The notes under the pieces: generated by a model
Database searches by the model: none
What the model saw: only the letters and a program-made list of their open reading frames with translations
Told to the model about the DNA's origin: nothing
Shown: positions 63,863 to 64,000 of the stretch, in pieces
How positions within the stretch are numbered: position 1 is the stretch's first letter
How the letters are laid out: each line of letters starts with the position of its first letter
Assembly (NCBI RefSeq): GCF_946222835.1
Contig: NZ_CAMIHD010000012.1
Coordinates: 1-64,000 of the forward strand
DNA: 64,000 bases
Source: an uncultured Corynebacterium sp.
GTDB lineage: Bacteria > Actinomycetota > Actinomycetes > Mycobacteriales > Mycobacteriaceae
Direction: 5' to 3'
Translations under genes and position numbers: made by a program

Positions 63863-63886
63863 GCCGCCCCTCTGGGGCGGCTTTTT
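63863..63886 (+). terminator. Rho-independent terminator of sodA
   Basis: Stem GCCGCCCC (63863-63870)/GGGGCGGC (63874-63881), loop TCT, then TTTTT. It lies 19 bases past the sodA stop and just before the end of the convergent regulator gene. Confidence 0.92.
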
Positions 63887-64000
63887 CTATGCCCGGATAA
63901 ACTCTCGGAATTGTTGCACCGGAGGCGCATCGTTCCCGGCGCGCCACACCAAGCCGAGTTCGCGGTACGCGGGCGGTGTGAGGGGAATCAAGCTTCCTAC
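63887..64000 (-). CDS. LysR-type transcriptional regulator, C-terminal 37 residues (partial at right edge)
   Basis: Minus-strand frame open from the window edge to the TAG at 63887-63889. The fragment (VGSLIPLTPPAYRELG then VWRAGNDAPPVQQFREFIRA) matches the end of the effector-binding domain of LysR-type regulators, where a strand such as RELGLVWR precedes the final helix. The bulk of the gene lies outside. Its convergent position next to sodA may be coincidental. Family assignment from so short a piece is moderate. Confidence 0.6.
   Translation of the reverse strand, partial: VGSLIPLTPPAYRELGLVWRAGNDAPPVQQFREFIRA

Overview
The window is chromosomal DNA from a mycolate-making Corynebacterium. 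The diagnostic content is the mycolic-acid condensation cluster (accD3, pks13, fadD32, a Culp6-like cutinase), two antigen-85-type mycolyltransferases, one with LGFP repeats, and the arabinogalactan genes aftB, ubiA, a DPPR-phosphatase-like PAP2 gene, glfT2 and glf. G+C looks high (about 58-60% by eye), genes are tightly packed, and many starts are GTG with clear AGGAG sites. I cannot name the species from sequence alone. No tRNA, rRNA, CRISPR array, integrase or intact insertion sequence was seen.

Layout: 1-1052 is the 5' part of pck (minus strand). 1402-6281 is a plus-strand operon: trmB, a NYN-domain gene, an MmpL exporter, a YbhN-like flippase and a DUF3054 gene. A bidirectional terminator separates it from a 31-codon gene at 6321-6416 that looks like a PorA-type porin, beside the mycolate block accD3-pks13-fadD32-cutinase-lipoprotein-mytA (6478-17869). 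An aldehyde dehydrogenase and a DUF222/HNH gene (18007-20574) lie between mytA and mytB; then come mytB-aftB-ubiA-PAP2-glfT2 (20736-27065). Together these genes make, activate, condense, export and attach corynomycolates and build the galactan and arabinan that carry them.

29324-39637 is an inserted island. It starts with an orphan 3' tail of glf (about 34 codons, roughly 80% identical to the tail of the intact gene) and ends at the intact glf. It holds a helix-turn-helix protein resembling a DNA methylase that has lost its catalytic motifs, a full type I restriction-modification set (hsdM, hsdS, hsdR), a convergent AlbA_2/ATPase/winged-helix gene, and a dense cluster of AC-rich direct and inverted repeats upstream of that last gene. 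This is the best candidate here for an under-described defence or regulatory system.

From 39638: glf, a zinc amidase with an LGFP-like tail, a HAD phosphatase, the glycerol operon glpD-glpF-glpK, a long PlsC-family acyltransferase, serS, a GntR/HutC regulator, a septum-formation-family protein, a small zincin, a histidine phosphatase, pheA, an amidase, a CPBP membrane protein, an LCP ligase, DUF5926, a GDPD, ldh, an Abhydrolase_9 protein, msrA, sodA and the 3' end of a LysR-type regulator. Another notable gene is a LMW-phosphatase/ArsC homologue without its catalytic residues (28431-29018).
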